A stretch of DNA of 51,909 bases, taken from NCBI GenBank assembly GCA_003427395.1, contig BFEA01000017.1, forward strand, positions 3,925,541-3,977,449, read 5' to 3'. The notes below the pieces were generated by a model that saw nothing but the letters and a program-made list of their open reading frames with translations, ran no database searches and was not told where the DNA came from. This DNA is from Chara braunii (taxonomy: Eukaryota; Streptophyta; Charophyceae; Charales; Characeae). The position numbers and the translations under genes were made by a program. Below, piece after piece: positions 1 to 12,146 of the stretch (position 1 is the first letter of the stretch; every line of letters begins with the position of its first letter).

Positions 1-165
1 AGAAGTGGGACAAGACCTGGGGCAATGGCGTCTCAAGAAGTGGGACAAAACCTGGGGCAATGGCGTCTCAAGAAGTGTGACAAGACCTGGGACAAGACCT
101 GGGGCAATGGCGTCTCAAGAAGTGGGACAAGAACTGGGACAAGACCTGGCAATAGCGTGTAATCA
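1..165. repeat. 35-bp minisatellite
   Basis: Four tandem units begin at 1, 36, 71 and 118 with agaagtgggacaagacctgg. The third carries a 12-bp internal duplication. The array starts at or before the window edge. Confidence 0.9.
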
Positions 166-391
166 GTAGGATCTGAACTGTCGGCGACACGGGTCCTCTT
201 GTGGTGGTCTTGCGATCTGTGTCGACCTCTGTGTTTTTTTTTATTGTTTGTTAATGGAGCTTGTGGAGCCCACCGATTTTACGTAAGAGTCCAGGATTAT
301 GGATCAGACGTGTCTGAACGGGGGGAGGGAGATCAAAGTGAGAACATGCAGGAACAAATATAACATGTAGTTGCAGAATATTTTTGATCGG

Positions 392-466
392 GGAGGAAAA
401 ATGAAGTTGGAAAAAATGGAAAAATAAAAGAGGAAAAATGAAGTTGGAAAAAATGGAAAATAAAAG
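392..466. repeat. Direct repeat, ~38 bp x2
   Basis: Two near-identical adjacent copies of an A-rich segment containing aatgaagttggaaaaaatgg. Confidence 0.85.
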
Positions 467-564
467 ATGTATCGGGGTACGTCTGAGCAAAAAAACGTAA
501 AATAGCTGCCGTGTGGTTTTCTTCGCTGCCATGCCATGTGGTTTCTTTGTGATAAACAAGTGCC

Positions 565-665
565 ACAAGAAGTGGGCCACTAACTGGCAATAGCGTTTAA
601 CAGCAGGGTATGAACTGTCGGCTCTTTTTTTTTTTCTTGAACTGTCGGCTCATGGGTCAACATAT
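565..665. repeat. Diverged copy of the 118-200 segment
   Basis: The stretch agaagtgggccactaactgg through gaactgtcgg resembles 118-190, which ends in the same gaactgtcggc phrase. It appears to be a dispersed copy of the terminal minisatellite unit and its flank. Confidence 0.6.
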
Positions 666-733
666 CAACATTTGATGGATCTGTGGGACCGAGCTGAGTG
701 CAAGGAGCTTCGGAGCTTCCCTCTTTTGGGGCG

Positions 734-820
734 GGGATACGTGGTGGGAATTGAAGGGAAGCAAGAGGAGGGGGGGGGGGGGGGGGGGGGGATGGGATAC
801 GTGGTGGGAATTGAAGGGAA
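734..820. repeat. Duplicated 27-mer around a poly-G tract
   Basis: The segment beginning gggatacgtggtgggaattg occurs at 734 and 794, separated by a 22-base G run (about 770-791). The G run is a likely spot for sequencing or assembly error. Confidence 0.8.
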
Positions 821-1604
821 GGCGGGGCGGGGGGGATTCAGAAATTGTAATGCGATTCCGGATTAGGAAAGTACAGTATGTGGTGGAAACTGAGTGAAAA
901 AGAACATCGATCTACAGCGAAACAGGATGAGAAAGGAACGAAATGAAAAACACTGAAATAGGAAGGAAGGTTAAAGGTAGGCAGGCATACGAAGATGTGT
1001 GGATGTAAATGGGGGTGAAGCGGTTGGGACAAATGATGGGGGTGTGTAAGTGGGTTTTGCTGTGAGGTATGGGGGGTGGATGTGGAAGAAGGGGTTGTCA
1101 AGAGTGAATAGTGTTAAAGGGGTGCATGTAAATGGGGGTTGAAGCGTACTGGAACTCGGAAGAAGGGAGTGCGTGAGTGAAGGGAGGCGTGGCGACTGGA
1201 GGCCCTACCCGGTGCCCCTAATCGCTGCCCCCGTCGCCCCCCCTCCCCTCCCCGACCTGCCAGTGTGTGTCTGGGTAGGCGGGCCCCGGGTGGGGAGTCC
1301 CCACTGTGCATTACCGTGCAGCTCCCCCAGACCCCCCCGCCTCCTCCAGATCGCGTCCAGGGCGATGGGGGTACGAGGCCATACTGGTTTTCTGTTCTCT
1401 CTTCTCTGGTGTCCATGCTTGCCGGTGATTAGCAACTGGACTTCTGCCCCCCAGAATAGATGGCGGGCGGCGAATGGTAAGTAAGTCGTATCAGCCTCAA
1501 CCCGTTTATATTTAGAAAGCAGACGGCCTCTTGAGATATCACCATCGAACTGATGGGCCCTAGGTAATTCAGAACTACAGTATGTCATTCATTCATCTGC
1601 TTCC

Positions 1605-1690
1605 AGTGGGGTTGGAACTCGGGCCTGGATTTCAGCAGTTCACATATGTTTAACAGGGGTGTAACAGCTGACCTAGGCCAGTTGGTATCG
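1605..1690 (-). repeat. Short tRNA-derived repeat (family B)
   Basis: On the minus strand a diverged A box (CCTAGGTCAGCTGTTACACC) is followed by AACTGCTGAAATCCAGGCCC and a B box-like GAGTTCCAACCCC. The same arrangement recurs at 42419, 43181 and 51250. It is a decayed short SINE-like copy, not a tRNA gene. Confidence 0.6.
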
Positions 1691-1931
1691 GTCTTCGATC
1701 CTGTGATTGGTACTGAATTATGTTGTTTTGAAAAAAGGAAAAGAAAGGAAGTAGTGGTAAGTCATATATGCGGATGGTGAATGATCTGCAGGACCTCAAT
1801 CCGCACGTCAGATGTGGAGCAGGATGTTGATCGGGAGTGGTGGCCGCCGAGTTTTTTTTTCTTCTTTAAACTTAATTTTATTTTATTCCATTTTTAAATA
1901 CAAAAATTTGGGCTATTAATTTAATTTTATT

Positions 1932-2214
1932 CTAGGCTACCAGCCGGGCCGCCCGGGTCACCCTGTTCTCCGGAGTAGCCCGGCCGTCCCAGCAAAAAAA
2001 AAAAAGAAAAAAAAGAATAGAAAATTGAAAAGATGTTAAAAAAAAACATGGTATGTAGAAAAATAAACTGAACAACTATTGCCTCGGGGTCACACTCGAA
2101 ATTCTTTACCAAGTTTAAAATAAAAATTAAAATTAAAAAATAAAATTTATTTTTGTTTTTTATTTTTTTTGGCCCTGGCTGGGCAAGTGGTCCCGGGCCT
2201 CTCTTGTAGTCTAG
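1932..2214. mobile_element. hAT-like MITE, copy 1
   Basis: A 283-bp non-coding element starts CTAGGCTACCAG and ends cttgtagtctag, an imperfect terminal inverted repeat. It is flanked by the perfect 8-bp direct repeat attttatt (1924-1931 and 2215-2222). The interior is A/T-rich between GC-rich ends and shares ttgcctcggggtcac with copy 2 at 46456-46746. An 8-bp duplication is typical of hAT elements; no transposase is encoded. Confidence 0.8.
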
Positions 2215-2235
2215 ATTTTATTCCATTTTTAAATT

Positions 2236-2339
2236 AAAAATTGGCCCTTTTGTGTATTGATGCGTGTCATCCTTGTGCAGGGGCCTTGCTAATCTTCATC
2301 CTCTGTATTGTTCCAATTTTAACGGATGTCCTGACGGAC
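2236..2339 (-). pseudogene. U6 snRNA pseudogene
   Basis: Read on the minus strand the segment gives a U6-like RNA: a 5' hairpin GTCCGTCAGGAC, then ATCCGTTAAAATTGGAACAA, an altered ACAGAG region with the AGATTAGCA phrase, and a T-rich 3' end. It is about 104 nt, the normal length, but carries several substitutions. I see no plant U6 promoter elements upstream. It is probably a dead retrocopy. Confidence 0.85.
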
Positions 2340-2611
2340 TGTTGTTTTTAATTTTGTGCTGTGTTTCTTGGGAGGGAAAACAAGATTGCGCAATGTAGCG
2401 CTACCCAACAGATGTATGCGTAAAATGGGCAAGGTGCAGATCGTCCACTTGGACATCTTTACGTCCAGGTGCATTCTTGATCAATGTTGGATTGTTTAAT
2501 TATATTCCAAACATGAGCCCGCTGTTAATGGACTTTTTCTTTTCCCGCGAAAGAAAAGGAGAACGAGGGTAGGGACAAGAGAAACAGCAGCAGAAGAATT
2601 CTTGCGGGCTC

Positions 2612-2696
2612 CCGTCTTCGCCCGGTTATTATGGCTGCATCTGAACTGAAAGTTGGCCCGATATAATGACCGGGCATTCTATTTGGGTGAAGACGG
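2612..2696. mobile_element. TA-flanked MITE (CCGTCTTC family), degenerate
   Basis: The right end CGGGCATTCTATTTGGGTGA then AGACGG|TA matches the better copies at 24896 and 25447; the left end CCGTCTTCGCCCG is shortened. The central ctgaactgaaagttg is shared with them. Confidence 0.7.
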
Positions 2697-3950
2697 TAGC
2701 CCTTGTGGGGGAGGCGGTGGGTAATGGCAGGAGCAAGAAACAGGAAAAAAAAGAATGCCCCAATCGTGTGTGATGGGTGCATTTTGTTACGTTGTTCCTT
2801 CTCCCCGCCCCCCTTTTTTGAAAACCCCATCGCCAGTTAACACAGAGCTAAGTTGAACGTAGGCCTCTTTTTCTCTTTATCTCCCCCATCTGGACTCTGT
2901 TTTATAAACTGTATGTCATGAACGCAGACTTACAGGAATGCGCCGAGGGAAGCGGGTTAATGATTGGAGAAAAAAGAAAGGGACGGACTAGGGGGCGATC
3001 TCGCTTAATCCGGAAACGTTTCCGTTTTCAGATAAATGCGAGTATAGATAAGAGAGACATGAGCTATAGAATTGGAATTGACGAATAAGTCAAAAGGGCA
3101 AAAAACACGACCGTGTAGGAGAAAAAATGCGTTACTGCGTAGGCAAAAAAAACGCCCATATGTAAGTACCACAGCGTTCATAGGTACCCGCTTACAACCA
3201 CTGTGATACATGCCATAGCGTTTGGAGGTACCCGTGCACAACCACCTGTGGTAGATTAACGCCTTTTTTCTCGAATGGCTGTGAGCGGTACCCACTCGCA
3301 CCCACTGTTGTGAGCGGTACCCACTCACAACCACCGTTATTATATCAATTGAGAAACCTGAGAGGTGAGTATATGAATCGTATCATTGTTTTCTTTGGTG
3401 GTCTTAGATAATCTAGTCCATATCCACTGCCAGAGAATCTACACGTAAGACGGCATTTTGATCCAAAATTTCAAATGTCGAGGAATGAGATTGGGTGTTT
3501 GCGCTTTCCTCCCCCCCGTTCGCGGGGAAATTATGAGCGCGAGGGAACTCTGTGGGGTATTTCAGCAATAAATTACCAGATGTGACTAAACAATTCAGGC
3601 GAGGTGGAGGTGCCTGGAGACGAGACCAAAAAGCTGGAGGAGGAGAAAATTTGAGAACGTCCAAGATGGTGAAAGCCGAAGGAAAAGTCTTGAGAAAAGA
3701 TGAACACTGCTTTTGTGCTCTCCCTGTTGCATACAATAGGGGATCTCTGCTTGTTTCCCGTCTGTCTATCACGTTCATAGGCTCCTCACCATTCTCAGTG
3801 TCACGAGCTTACGAGTTAAAAGTAGTTAGACAACTGAGAAACCATCAGCGGAGTTTCGCCATATAAAAGAAATAAGTAAATAAAAGGAGGAGGTCGTATC
3901 TTCACTACCGTTGGTCTCTCTATTTTCTGTTCGTCTCTGTCTCTGGCTCT

Positions 3951-3975
3951 CTACCTGCCTGCCTGCCTGCCTGGC

Positions 3976-4045
<70 letters not shown>
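3951..4045. repeat. (CTGC)n/(CTGT)n microsatellite
   Basis: Short CTGC repeats pass into a long, nearly pure CTGT run. Confidence 0.95.
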
Positions 4046-4046
<1 letters not shown>

Positions 4047-5051
4047 GTTGTCTCCGTCTCTTCGCCTCTATCTCTCCGTGTGTCCATCTCTCACTTTTGT
4101 TTCACATGCAAGCATTGGCTGTGCGACAATGTATGGGAGGTCTTTCGCTTCATGCGTCAGTGAACTACATCCACAGGCACTGTAGGCGAGCCACCTTAAC
4201 AAGGGTGGAGATTCAGATTCACTATGTGTGCAGGGGTTAATCCTTGCTTCTCGGAGCAATGGATCATGTAAGGATAGACAGTCAAAACCAGCAATACAAG
4301 CACTTGGGTGAATGCAATGATCGGCCGAGTGAAAATTCTGGGGCAAAAATTCATGCCATAGGGTCACCGAAGTGCATTCAGAAGTCCCAAGGCTGATAGC
4401 CTTTTGGGACACAGCGCCGTGACTGGGTTTCCGGTGTCCGGGAAAGTGATGCGGGCCCAGGAAAGTTGGAAGCCAGGCCCTATCCGAGAAGCAGACCAAG
4501 AGTCAAAGATTTCTCCAGACGGCCCAATCCCACGCAAATCCAAAGACTCTGAAATTGTTTCCAGATTCATTCAGAGCCTGCTGGGTGCAAGCAGCCAAAG
4601 ATTGTGGTTGCATCTTTGCCGCACAGGCGAACAAATCTCAGCCCAGCTAGTCGACCTCACTGCATTTGCGACACATTCTGCTTGGCGCATTGATGCTGGA
4701 GTGCTGCTGAGTGCACGCGTGCTTGTGTTGGGCACGGGAGGAGTGGGAGTGGCTGGAGCGTAGGGGATGGTGGCGGGGTGGGGGGGAAGGAGTCCAGTGG
4801 GAAATCATGTGGTGATCTTGGCATTTCCTCAACAACTTGACACCCATTCCAGAAAAAAAAAACGTTCAGTACGATAGCAGGGCACCTTAGGAATCGATGC
4901 TTATAGCAGGGCACCTTAGAAATCGACTCTTATGAATATGTAAAAGAGTGGAGGAAGGAAGCAACAGAAATGCGGGTGGGCATTGCTTTTGTTACAGCAA
5001 TGCTGGACTTGCTTCCCTTGCTGTTCCTCAGCAATGCTGGGCTGGGCTTGG

Positions 5052-5958
<907 letters not shown>

Positions 5959-7309
5959 TGAAGATACGATGACAAACTGATCTGATGTGTGAGAAAGAAG
6001 AGACCGGAAATTGTTGGCATCTGAGGGATCGAAAAAGAGTTTTATATGAAGCTCGTAAGAAACGGGTACAGAACTGACAAGAAGCCGGGACTGCAGGGCG
6101 CTGTCTTAGAGCACATCTCCACGTAGGCCTAAGTTGACGGAGCTACCTTCCAAGACTCCCCAGCCTCTGGTAGTTCGAATTCGTGGTGGCCTTCCGCGTC
6201 TGATATCGGCCCGAAGCGTCATGGCCTTAGCGTGTAAACTGGAAGAGCCGGAGACCGAAGTAGATGGTACAGCTGGAAAGGGAGGGTTTAATCTGGATCC
6301 ATGTATTATTATTATTATATTGCTATGATCTGGAGAAAGAAAGGTTCAGCTGCATAGGGGTGTTATCTAGGTTCCTTTTGTCAGTGTTTGCTCTGTCCGG
6401 GGTAGCTGTTCCAGTGTATCATGATGACCGGCACCGAGTGCCATAAATGGCTTGATTCTCCCCCTTCTTGTGACTAGAAGCGATCTGCTTATCCGGATTG
6501 TTGGTGGGGCGGTTACCTGCTGAGCTGCCAAGCGCTTGTCTGTGTGATTGGGGTCTGCGGCGCATGCATGATGATGGCAGTGCATGCGATGCAATGAATC
6601 GATGTGTTCATAGGCGTTTTATTCCCGCTTCTCTTGCTGACCGTATGTAAAATCATGGTTGTTTTGGTGACACTCTTAGGAGAGAAAACGTGTGGGCCTA
6701 CTAGAGTGTGGATTATTTGGGCATGCTTGGTCATAACAATAGCAGTTTAAGAGAGAAAGCGTGTGGGCCTACCAGAGTGTGGATTATTTGGGCATGCTTG
6801 GTCATAACAATATCAGTGGTAAAGAGATGAACAAGGACAGGAAGAGTTGTCCAAGTGAGTAAGAAGAGGAGGAAGGAAAAGGCAGAGAGAGACGGGCTTC
6901 AAGCACAATAAAGAAGAACAATAAAGGTTGTGGGCTGTTCACCTCAACCACCGCTGTTCGGGAGGCAAATCGTCTACCCAAAGCAAAAGCTTTTTGGCGG
7001 TGGGGGATGTGCGGCACATTGGATTCCTTTGGTCTTGTTGCTTTTTTTTCGTAGGATCATGATCTAAGCATCCTGCACAACTTTACAGATGTGATTTTCT
7101 TTATGAAGGTACGTTGAGAACTATTTTCCGACACTGCTTTGAGAGTTCTGGGACGTTTGCACAAATCTGTGGATTCGAATGTTGCTTCTAGATGCTCAAG
7201 AAGGCTCTTAAATTGCTGTGTCAGAAGGAATGGTTTGGGACGTTGGAGATGCTGGGCGGTATGTTATGGCCACTTTGCAAAAGTGAGCCGTTGAACAAAC
7301 AGAAACGGT

Positions 7310-7462
7310 CCTGTGGTTGGAACGAACCTGTCTGCAATCCTGGAAGTGTTCGAAACAAAGAATGGTTGGAATGAACCTGACCGCGATTCTGGGTGTTCAA
7401 GACAAAGAATGGTTGGAATGAACCTGACGTGATCCTGGAGGTGCTCAAAACAAAGAAGAAAA
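7310..7462. repeat. 47-49-bp tandem repeat x3
   Basis: Units start at 7316, 7365 and 7412 with gttggaaygaacctg and end acaaagaa. A diverged fourth unit lies near 7586. Confidence 0.85.
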
Positions 7463-7914
7463 GGAAACCAATTCTTGTGTGTTTTGTCGGAGAGGGTCGT
7501 GAAAAGCAGCCTTTGTTGCAGCAGATTCCAAACAAAAAAACGGGAGTGCACCTCATTGGATGGTGGAAGAGTAAAACAGCCCTCTGGTTGGAATGGACCT
7601 GACAGCGATCGTGGAATAGTGCAGAAGAAAAACGATTGGAAGTATCGTTCTCTCTGTGGTTGTCAGAGAGGCGATGAAGAACGACCCTCCTTGTGTCAGA
7701 TGGCAGAACAAAACAGAATGCACCTCAGAGAGGGCCGTGAAAAACCGTTGCAGATGGGAAAATGAAACAGGATGCAGCTATGCTGCCTCATATATTTTAT
7801 GTTTTCCTTGTTTCTTTTTTTTCCCCTTCTTCTTGAAGCCTGTGGTAAGGTCCCGCTTGCATGGATGACCGTAGACTAATGGGACCGTAGGGAAGAGGAA
7901 ATGAAGTAAAATGG

Positions 7915-8215
7915 GCGTGGGCTGTGGGCTGGGTGTGGTGGGCTGTAGGCTGCGGGCTGTGGGTTGTGGGCTGGGTTCAGAGAGATGTGGGGTGGGGTGC
8001 AGTACTATGTGGACTGGGTACGACACTGTGCGGACTGTATAGCACTATGTGGGCTGCTGCATGGGCTGGGTGCAGTATGCACCGGCTAGGTGGCAATGTG
8101 TGGAGAGGGTGTTGTATTGTGTGGGCTGTGTGTGTAGTATATGAGCTGGGCGTGATTCTGTGTGGGTTGAATATGGTACTAAGTGGGTTGGATATGGTAC
8201 TGTGTTATGATCCTG
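7915..8215 (+). repeat. 21-bp GT-rich minisatellite, array 1
   Basis: Degenerate tandem units of roughly tatgtgggctgggtgtggta. The period of 21 keeps frames open and creates false ORFs rich in Gly, Val, Leu and Trp. Confidence 0.8.
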
Positions 8216-9534
8216 GCCAATTTCGAAGTACAAAATTCATGAGAAAGCACACTGCCGTCCAATTGCAAAAGAAATGAGTGAGCTTCGGAGGAGAGCGAGG
8301 CAAAGAGGAAGAAGAAGAAAGAAAGATGGAAGAAAGAAGAAGAAGAAGGTGTACACCAGCAAAGACCAATGATAATTTCCTTTTTCTCGCCAACCACTCT
8401 CCTCCTCCTCATATCACCCTCTTATTTCACAATAAATAATAATAATAATGTTGAATGGCTGAACCAGAATCAATGTCCGGGTCCCTCTTCTACTGCTTGG
8501 CATAACATGAGGTCCTTCATAGCCATGGCCGCCTCCTTTCTCTTCGTGAAGGCCTTGCCCGCTGTGCAAAAGACAACTCAAAGCAGCTATGGCTGCTCCT
8601 GCTCGGGCGGCCATGCCTGACTCTGCCTCGAAGCTTCTTGATGTAGCTCTACCCCAATGGGGCCTGCCAGATGCAGCGCCCACCAGGGTGATGAAGATGG
8701 CATCCACCATAGCCAGGCAAGTACCTCTGGTGCTCCCCATTCCTAGTCCTCGTCTTCGTCCTCCTCCAGCCCGGGCTCCTCCACCATAGCCAAGGTGGGG
8801 AACTGGGCGCTCCTGCTTCCCCAGCAGCGCTGCTTCACCCAGCGCTGCTCAAGCCAGCGCTCCAGCAGTGTGTTGCCAAACTTGCACCCGCAGAATGAGG
8901 AGGAGCACTTTGCTCCTTCTGGAGATATAGCGGCCCGCGTGCCTCTTGGGCGGTGACTTCCAGGCTGGGTGGCCTCCAAGCAACCGGTACCGCCTCCCTT
9001 TCGGAGGGAAACGTCGTTGTAGACTCTGATGTTGCCCGTACAGGCCTTAGACTCAGACTACTAGGACTGGTACCTGCCTAGACCTAGCGTACAACTACTG
9101 GGCCTCTAAAAATGCCAACTTTTGTTTTCTTCTGCTCGGCCACGAGTACCCGACACACCTACTTGGTGTGGTAGTGGCCTACCTGCTACTTGAGTGTTTT
9201 TCCACTGCTCTGAGTGTCGTGGGCGTCTTTTCCTGCCACTTGAGTGTTTCCTCTGCTGCAACCCTCAATGTCACGGCCACAGGCAAGTACCGGCCGGCCC
9301 TCCGGGCGGCCCGAACGAACGAGTACCCTTGCAGAGTCGCACGTACTCAAACCGTCAAGCACTCAGACAGGCACGCAGAACAGCAAGCACGCACATACAC
9401 AGACTTAGAAAACTCAGCAACAAGCGGGAAACTGAGCAAGGCATACATTCTTCCATTGGCAAAACTCAGAAATCAGCTGTGTGTCTCAGTCTGTGTTTGG
9501 CAGGTCCTTACAACTGTGTCGGCTGAGTGTGGTA

Positions 9535-10262
9535 TTATGTGGGCTGGGTGTGATACTAGGTGAGTTGGGTGCAGTTGTCTGTGGGCTTGGTGCAGTAGTA
9601 CTATGGCGCCTGTGAGTGGGAATTTGTGATGTGGGTGTGTTATTGTGTTGGCTGGGTGTGGGGAAATTTTGAATTTGGTGTACTCTAATGTTTGCTGGGT
9701 GTGGAAATCTGTGATGTGGGTGTGGGTTGGTTGTGTTACTCTGTGATGTGGATGCGAGTTCGTTGTGGCACTATGTGAGGTGGGTGCAGTGGCCTGTTGG
9801 CTCGGTGCAGCACTATGTGGCTTGGTGTGGTACCATGCGGGGTTGGTGCAGTACTATGTGGGTTTTCTGCAGTAGTTCGTGGGCTGGGTGTGGGCTGGGT
9901 GTGGTATTATCTGTGCTAGGTGTGGGCTGGGTGTAGGCTTGACGTGGTATGGGGTGGGTGTGGTAGTATGTAGGGTGGGTGCAGATCTTCGTGGTTTGGT
10001 GGAACCCTATGTGGGCCAGGTGTGGTACCTTCTTGGCTGGGTGGTAGAGTGTTAGCTGTTTCTAATACTATGTTGGCTGGGTGTGGTACTGTGTGTGTTA
10101 GGTGCGGCAATATGGAGGCTGGGTGCAGTACTAGGTAGTCCGGATGTCGTGCTGGGCGTGACAGATGTGGCAGTATGTGGGCTAGGTGTGGTAGTATGTG
10201 GATTGGGTGTGTTACTATGTGTGGTGGGCATGGTACTTTGTGTGTTGGGTGTTGTACTAAGT
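9535..10262 (+). repeat. 21-bp GT-rich minisatellite, array 2
   Basis: The same 21-bp unit as array 1; the best register is at 10170-10260, where four consecutive 21-bp units can be read. Inverted relatives occur at 26400-27795. Confidence 0.85.
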
Positions 10263-10832
10263 GTAAATAAAGGCAAATATCGAGAGAATGAGGGGCAGGC
10301 AGGTCTAGAAGTTGAAAACGAACGAGTGGAGCTTTGTCTGTGCAGTGGCAGTATGGGTCCATGGAATGACCAGACACTTTTCTCCTCTCAAATGTAGAAA
10401 GGAAAAAGTTGATCTCAGAAGTGACCTTGTTTATGGCGGTCAAACGAGCATAGTTTAGTGGTTCCACAAAAGTGAAACCATGAGCCTGGCGGGACCGTGA
10501 GGGCCTCTACTCTCCCCCTTGTTCTTTTTTTTTCAAGCAAGAAGTATCCTTCTCAACTCCTTGGGTTATGCCTTAATCCCGTGATCTCTTCCTTGGCTGC
10601 TCTGCTCTGCTAGGTGTGTGGGAACCGTTTTGTGATGTCATGCTTCCACAATCTCTTTCTTTTTTGAAATGTGGTTCTGTTGTTGTCATATGACCATCTT
10701 CTATTGCTGGGCCGCTCTGCTCTGCCCTGCCAGATGTGCAGAAAACCTTCCTGTGTTGGCACTACTTTCTTTGGGATCATAATTCTGCACGGTTTGCTCC
10801 TGGTTTTGCAGATTCGTGACATCAGCTTCTTA

Positions 10833-11209
10833 AAAAAAAATAATAATAATAAAAAATACTGCCCTATATTCTTCTCTCAATATATCTCCCACTACCTAGC
10901 TATGTATACCGGGCATGAAGTTAAGTCAGAAGTCTTTGATGTCCCACGTTTAGGGCTAAAGCTACGTGCTGGTTATGGGTTGCTCCTATCCCCTCAGGGT
11001 TGAACCTAACCCCTGGCAACAAAGGGATAGGACCAGATCCCCGAACAATGAACCCGTGGGGAGAGGGGGCAAGCTGACTATTTCAGCTGGTGACCCTGCA
11101 GCTTGCCGCAGGAGGCCATGGGGATTCAACTGGATGATGTGGGGATTCAAACCCATGACCTCCTGAATGCAGCTTTCATGCTCTACCAACTGAGCTGGGC
11201 TGATGGGCC
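10833..11209 (-). mobile_element. tRNA-derived SINE (family A), copy 1
   Basis: A 377-bp SINE on the minus strand. Its tRNA-like head is at the right: A box CTCAGTTGGTAGAGC and B box GGGTTTGAATCC. The tail at the left is A/AT-rich (aaataataataata). It is flanked by an 18-bp duplication, cgtgacatcagnttctta, at 10815-10832 and 11210-11227 with one mismatch. The duplication shows LINE-type retrotransposition; the same body is present at 21721 and about 23720. Confidence 0.88.
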
Positions 11210-11239
11210 CGTGACATCAGGTTCTTACTTGCAACATAA

Positions 11240-11300
11240 TGACGCAAACTACTTACTTCAGAGATCAAACATGTTATTTCAGAGATCAAACATGTTATTG
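11240..11300. repeat. 21-bp direct repeat x2
   Basis: Two copies of cagagatcaaacatgttatt in tandem. Confidence 0.85.
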
Positions 11301-11527
11301 GTTTTCAAAAGCCTCCAACATGCCCCCAGCCGCTTCTCAGACATGGGCGATATGTCTTTGTAAACTGGAGCCCCGATGTGTGGCAAAAAAAAGCCTCCAA
11401 CATTCAACCTGCCACTTTTCAGACAATCATCCATTCTCTAATTGTAACATTGCTGTTCTGCGTCCCTTACAATCATTCGTGCCGACTGGCTGAATGTTGT
11501 ACGGTTATCTCCTCATAGTATACTCTC

Positions 11528-11532
<5 letters not shown>

Positions 11533-11561
<29 letters not shown>
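11533..11561. repeat. (CT)n microsatellite
   Basis: An uninterrupted CT run just upstream of the hammerhead array. Confidence 0.95.
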
Positions 11562-11563
<2 letters not shown>

Positions 11564-11788
11564 CACACAAACACACACGGTCATGCTTTTTTTGTGGAGC
11601 TGTGATTAGTGAACATGACAACACAGACACACAAGTTTCAGACTTACTGCAATTTTTGTCAGGGGTTTGGACCAGCACTCTGCGAGGATTGCAGGGTTTT
11701 TGTGAGTAAAATCAACCGCTTTTCTCAGGCGTAATGCTAACTCCAGGTGACAAGGTGAGTCCTTATCCACCAGTCAAATGCATCTTGG

Positions 11789-11841
11789 GACTGTCGGGGT
11801 TCAACCTCCTGATGAGTCGGTGAAAGTCCGACGAAACAGTC
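11789..11841 (+). ncRNA. Type III hammerhead ribozyme, complete core
   Basis: This 53-nt stretch folds as a type III hammerhead. Stem III pairs GACTGT (11789-11794) with ACAGTC (11836-11841). The cleavage triplet is GTC, so the predicted cut is after 11795. Stem I is GGGGT/ACCTC with loop TCA (one G-U pair). The core CTGATGA is at 11809-11815. Stem II is GTCGG/CCGAC with loop TGAAAGT, then GAAA at 11833-11836. Every invariant core base of the family is present. It lies on the sense strand of SnRK1 intron B-C, 6.0 kb after exon B. Stem I is short, so activity is uncertain. Confidence 0.88.
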
Positions 11842-11902
11842 TGGTGCAGTGATGATTTGTTGTGGTGTTGTCTTTAGTCAACATGACAGCACATCTTGGG
11901 CA

Positions 11903-11957
11903 GACTGTCGGGGTTCAACCTCCTGACGAGAGTCGGTGAAAGTTCAATGGAATAGTC
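11903..11957 (+). ncRNA. Hammerhead motif, decayed copy 2
   Basis: Same layout as 11789-11841: GACTGTC, stem I unchanged, then CTGACGA. Position 7 tolerates change, but stem II is disrupted (extra GA on one side, TTCAAT on the other) and the GAAA box reads GGAA, altering A13. Probably inactive. Confidence 0.8.
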
Positions 11958-12024
11958 TGGCACAGTCATGCTTCCTCTTGTGGAGTTGTGTATAGCGAGG
12001 TGGGGAGGGAGAGATACTTGGGCA

Positions 12025-12077
12025 TACTGTCGGGGTTCAACCTTTTGATGAGTCGGTAAAAGTCCGATGAAACAGGC
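12025..12077 (+). ncRNA. Hammerhead motif, decayed copy 3
   Basis: TACTGTC, stem I GGGGT/ACCTT, then TTGATGA with the essential C3 changed to T. Stem II is GTCGG/CCGAT and GAAAC is intact. The C3 change predicts loss of cleavage. Confidence 0.8.
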
Positions 12078-12106
12078 TGTCACAGTTATGCTTCCTCTTG
12101 TGGAGT

Positions 12107-12146
<40 letters not shown>

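Noticed and set aside
4404-4763. N-terminal SnRK1 exon in the 119-codon ORF
   Set aside because: There is no glycine-rich loop or VAIK-like motif.
9535-10470. Long ORFs on both strands
   Set aside because: They are produced by a 21-bp repeat whose length is a multiple of three; there is no domain and no non-repeat composition.
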